NCBI GenBank assembly: GCA_945787635.1
Contig: CALZIK010000052.1
Location: forward strand, 55,840 to 119,839
Direction: 5' to 3'
Source: Thermoanaerobaculia bacterium
GTDB lineage: Bacteria; Acidobacteriota; Thermoanaerobaculia; Multivoradales; JAHEKO01
DNA: 64,000 bases
Numbering within the stretch: position 1 is the first letter of the stretch; each line of letters starts with the position of its first letter. The notes beneath the pieces are model-generated. The model was not told where the DNA came from. It saw nothing but the letters and a program-made list of their open reading frames with translations, and did no database searches. Both the position numbers and the translations under genes were made by a program. Of the stretch, positions 63,024 through 64,000 are shown piece by piece.

Positions 63024-64000
63024 GGCGTTGTTCCGTAGAGCAAGAAGGGCTCCCGCGCTTCGCGCCACGCGTCGTGATCGGCCCGGTCCGCCGCGACGAT
63101 CTCGTCCGCGCTTCGGCCGTTGCGCAGATCCCGTAGCACGCGGTCGGTGCCCAGGAGCCAGGTCAGAGCGTCGCCGTTGTGGCGCCACTCGAAACCGGGC
63201 TGGCGGGCGAGCGCCTCCAGAAGCGCCAGGCCCAGGCGGTATGGCTCCGCAGCGGCAGAGTCGGTGACGGCGACTTCGAGACCCCGGCACTTCTCGCCCA
63301 TCCACCTCGGACTGGGCGCGGCCGCTGAGGCGCGCGGCGTGAACCGCGTCTCTTCGAGGACGAAACCCGGAACCGAGACCTCGACCGCGGCCGGCTCGAG
63401 CCACGGCGCGCCCAAGAGCAGAAACGGGCTCGGCGTGCCGCGGCCCTCCGAGAGGTTGGTGGCTTCGAGCAGCGCGACGCCCGGATAGGCCAGCGCGGCG
63501 TGGGCGCTGCGCAGATTGGGCGACGGCGGAATCCACCGGCGGCCGGTGTCGGCCCAGACCATGTCGCGCGTCCAACCGGTCATCTCGACCACGGTCAGCC
63601 GCGCCGGCTGTTCGCGGCGGGCGTTGACCAGGCGGGCCATCTCTCCAACAGTGAGACCGTGCACCAGCGGACCGGGCGCCAGGTTGACGAAGCTTGCCGG
63701 CACCGTCGAGCGGGGCGAGCTGACCGGGCCTTCGATACGCTCGCCGCCCAGCGGATTGGGTCGATCCAGAACCAGGAGCTCGATCTCGGCCTCGGCGGCC
63801 GCCTCGAGCGCAAGGAGGAGCGTGCTGACGTAGGTGTAGAAGCGCACGCCGGCGCCCTGGAGATCGAAGACCAGCACATCGAGACCTTCGAGGTCCTGCG
63901 AGTCGGGCTTCCGCTTGTCGCCGTAGAGGCTCACGATCGGCAGCCCGCTCGCCGCGTCCACGCCGCTCGCGACCGTCGCTCCGGCGGCCGCGCGGCCGCG
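63020..64000 (-). CDS. DUF1343/NamZ-type exo-beta-N-acetylmuramidase-like protein, 5'-truncated by the window
   Basis: About 326 C-terminal residues are visible; the frame is open to the last base. Near the window edge it reads VASGVDAASGLPIVSLYGDKRKPDSQDLEGLDVLVFDLQGAGVRFYTYVSTL, the DUF1343 signature. NGERIEGPVSS-like GGERIEGPV and HGLTVGEMARLVN follow, typical of NamZ. B. subtilis NamZ (YbbC), a family member, releases N-acetylmuramic acid from peptidoglycan ends. A GTG at 63961 is an in-frame internal codon, not a convincing start. The gene is coupled to the serine hydrolase gene by a 4-nt GTGA overlap. Confidence 0.9.
   Translation of the reverse strand, partial: RGRAAAGATVASGVDAASGLPIVSLYGDKRKPDSQDLEGLDVLVFDLQGAGVRFYTYVSTLLLALEAAAEAEIELLVLDRPNPLGGERIEGPVSSPRSTVPASFVNLAPGPLVHGLTVGEMARLVNARREQPARLTVVEMTGWTRDMVWADTGRRWIPPSPNLRSAHAALAYPGVALLEATNLSEGRGTPSPFLLLGAPWLEPAAVEVSVPGFVLEETRFTPRASAAAPSPRWMGEKCRGLEVAVTDSAAAEPYRLGLALLEALARQPGFEWRHNGDALTWLLGTDRVLRDLRNGRSADEIVAADRADHDAWREAREPFLLYGTTP

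Overview
The window is a gene-dense, GC-rich stretch of bacterial chromosome with about 50 protein genes on both strands. Several genes are diderm-specific: a TonB-dependent receptor, lipoproteins, and a periplasmic DUF255/DsbD-like protein. The mix of a carboxypeptidase-regulatory TonB receptor, a zinc-ribbon Ser/Thr kinase fused to an AAA ATPase, a sulfatase-TPR lipoprotein and a large extracellular subtilase resembles Acidobacteriota (Thermoanaerobaculia-like). This is inference from gene content; there is no rRNA or other marker in the window. Start codons are often GTG or TTG, and many neighbours overlap as ATGA, GTGA or TTGA, so operons are tightly coupled. I saw no tRNA, rRNA, CRISPR array or intact insertion sequence.

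Layout. 1-4279 (+): a 5'-truncated unknown gene, a DUF1684 lipoprotein, an FAD-dependent UDP-galactopyranose-mutase-like protein and a GT2 glycosyltransferase. 4305-10988 (-): a six-gene surface-polysaccharide operon (GT2, Wzx-like flippase, GT4, polysaccharide deacetylase, serine acetyltransferase-like protein, GT-C membrane protein). 11142-16360 (+): two tandem paralogous GT-C membrane proteins, then a translationally coupled sulfatase-fold lipoprotein that has lost its catalytic residues. 16747-22269: a small membrane protein, a MATE exporter and a 1,258-residue kinase/ATPase.

22266-31908 (-) is the most unusual region. It is a compact six-gene run: TonB receptor, phasin-like protein, a double acetoacetate-decarboxylase-fold protein with one intact and one degenerate active site, polyprenyl diphosphate synthase, phytoene-desaturase-like flavoprotein and methyltransferase. 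It looks like a locus for an isoprenoid-type lipid, possibly with an inclusion-body coat protein. I do not recognise it as a described pathway.

32225-54717 is mostly housekeeping and envelope functions: an EamA transporter, a PilZ protein, an NmrA-like reductase, asparagine synthetase, a secreted subtilase ending in nine FLWSDG-type hexapeptides, a galactose/glyoxal-oxidase-like copper radical enzyme, a CBS-pair protein, a DUF255 protein fused to a DsbD-like domain, a PPi-type phosphofructokinase, a YbaK deacylase, a convergent Na/Pi cotransporter and PPK2 pair, a membrane TIR protein, a Crp/Fnr regulator and a Spy-like periplasmic protein.

54837-64000 holds a coiled-coil exported protein, an intact sulfatase-TPR lipoprotein, and what reads as a cell-wall (muropeptide) salvage locus. 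That locus has an L-Ala-D/L-Glu epimerase, a BadF-type sugar kinase, a ChbG/YdjC deacetylase and a sodium:solute symporter on the + strand, facing a DUF1343/NamZ-type exo-muramidase and a lipoprotein serine hydrolase on the - strand.
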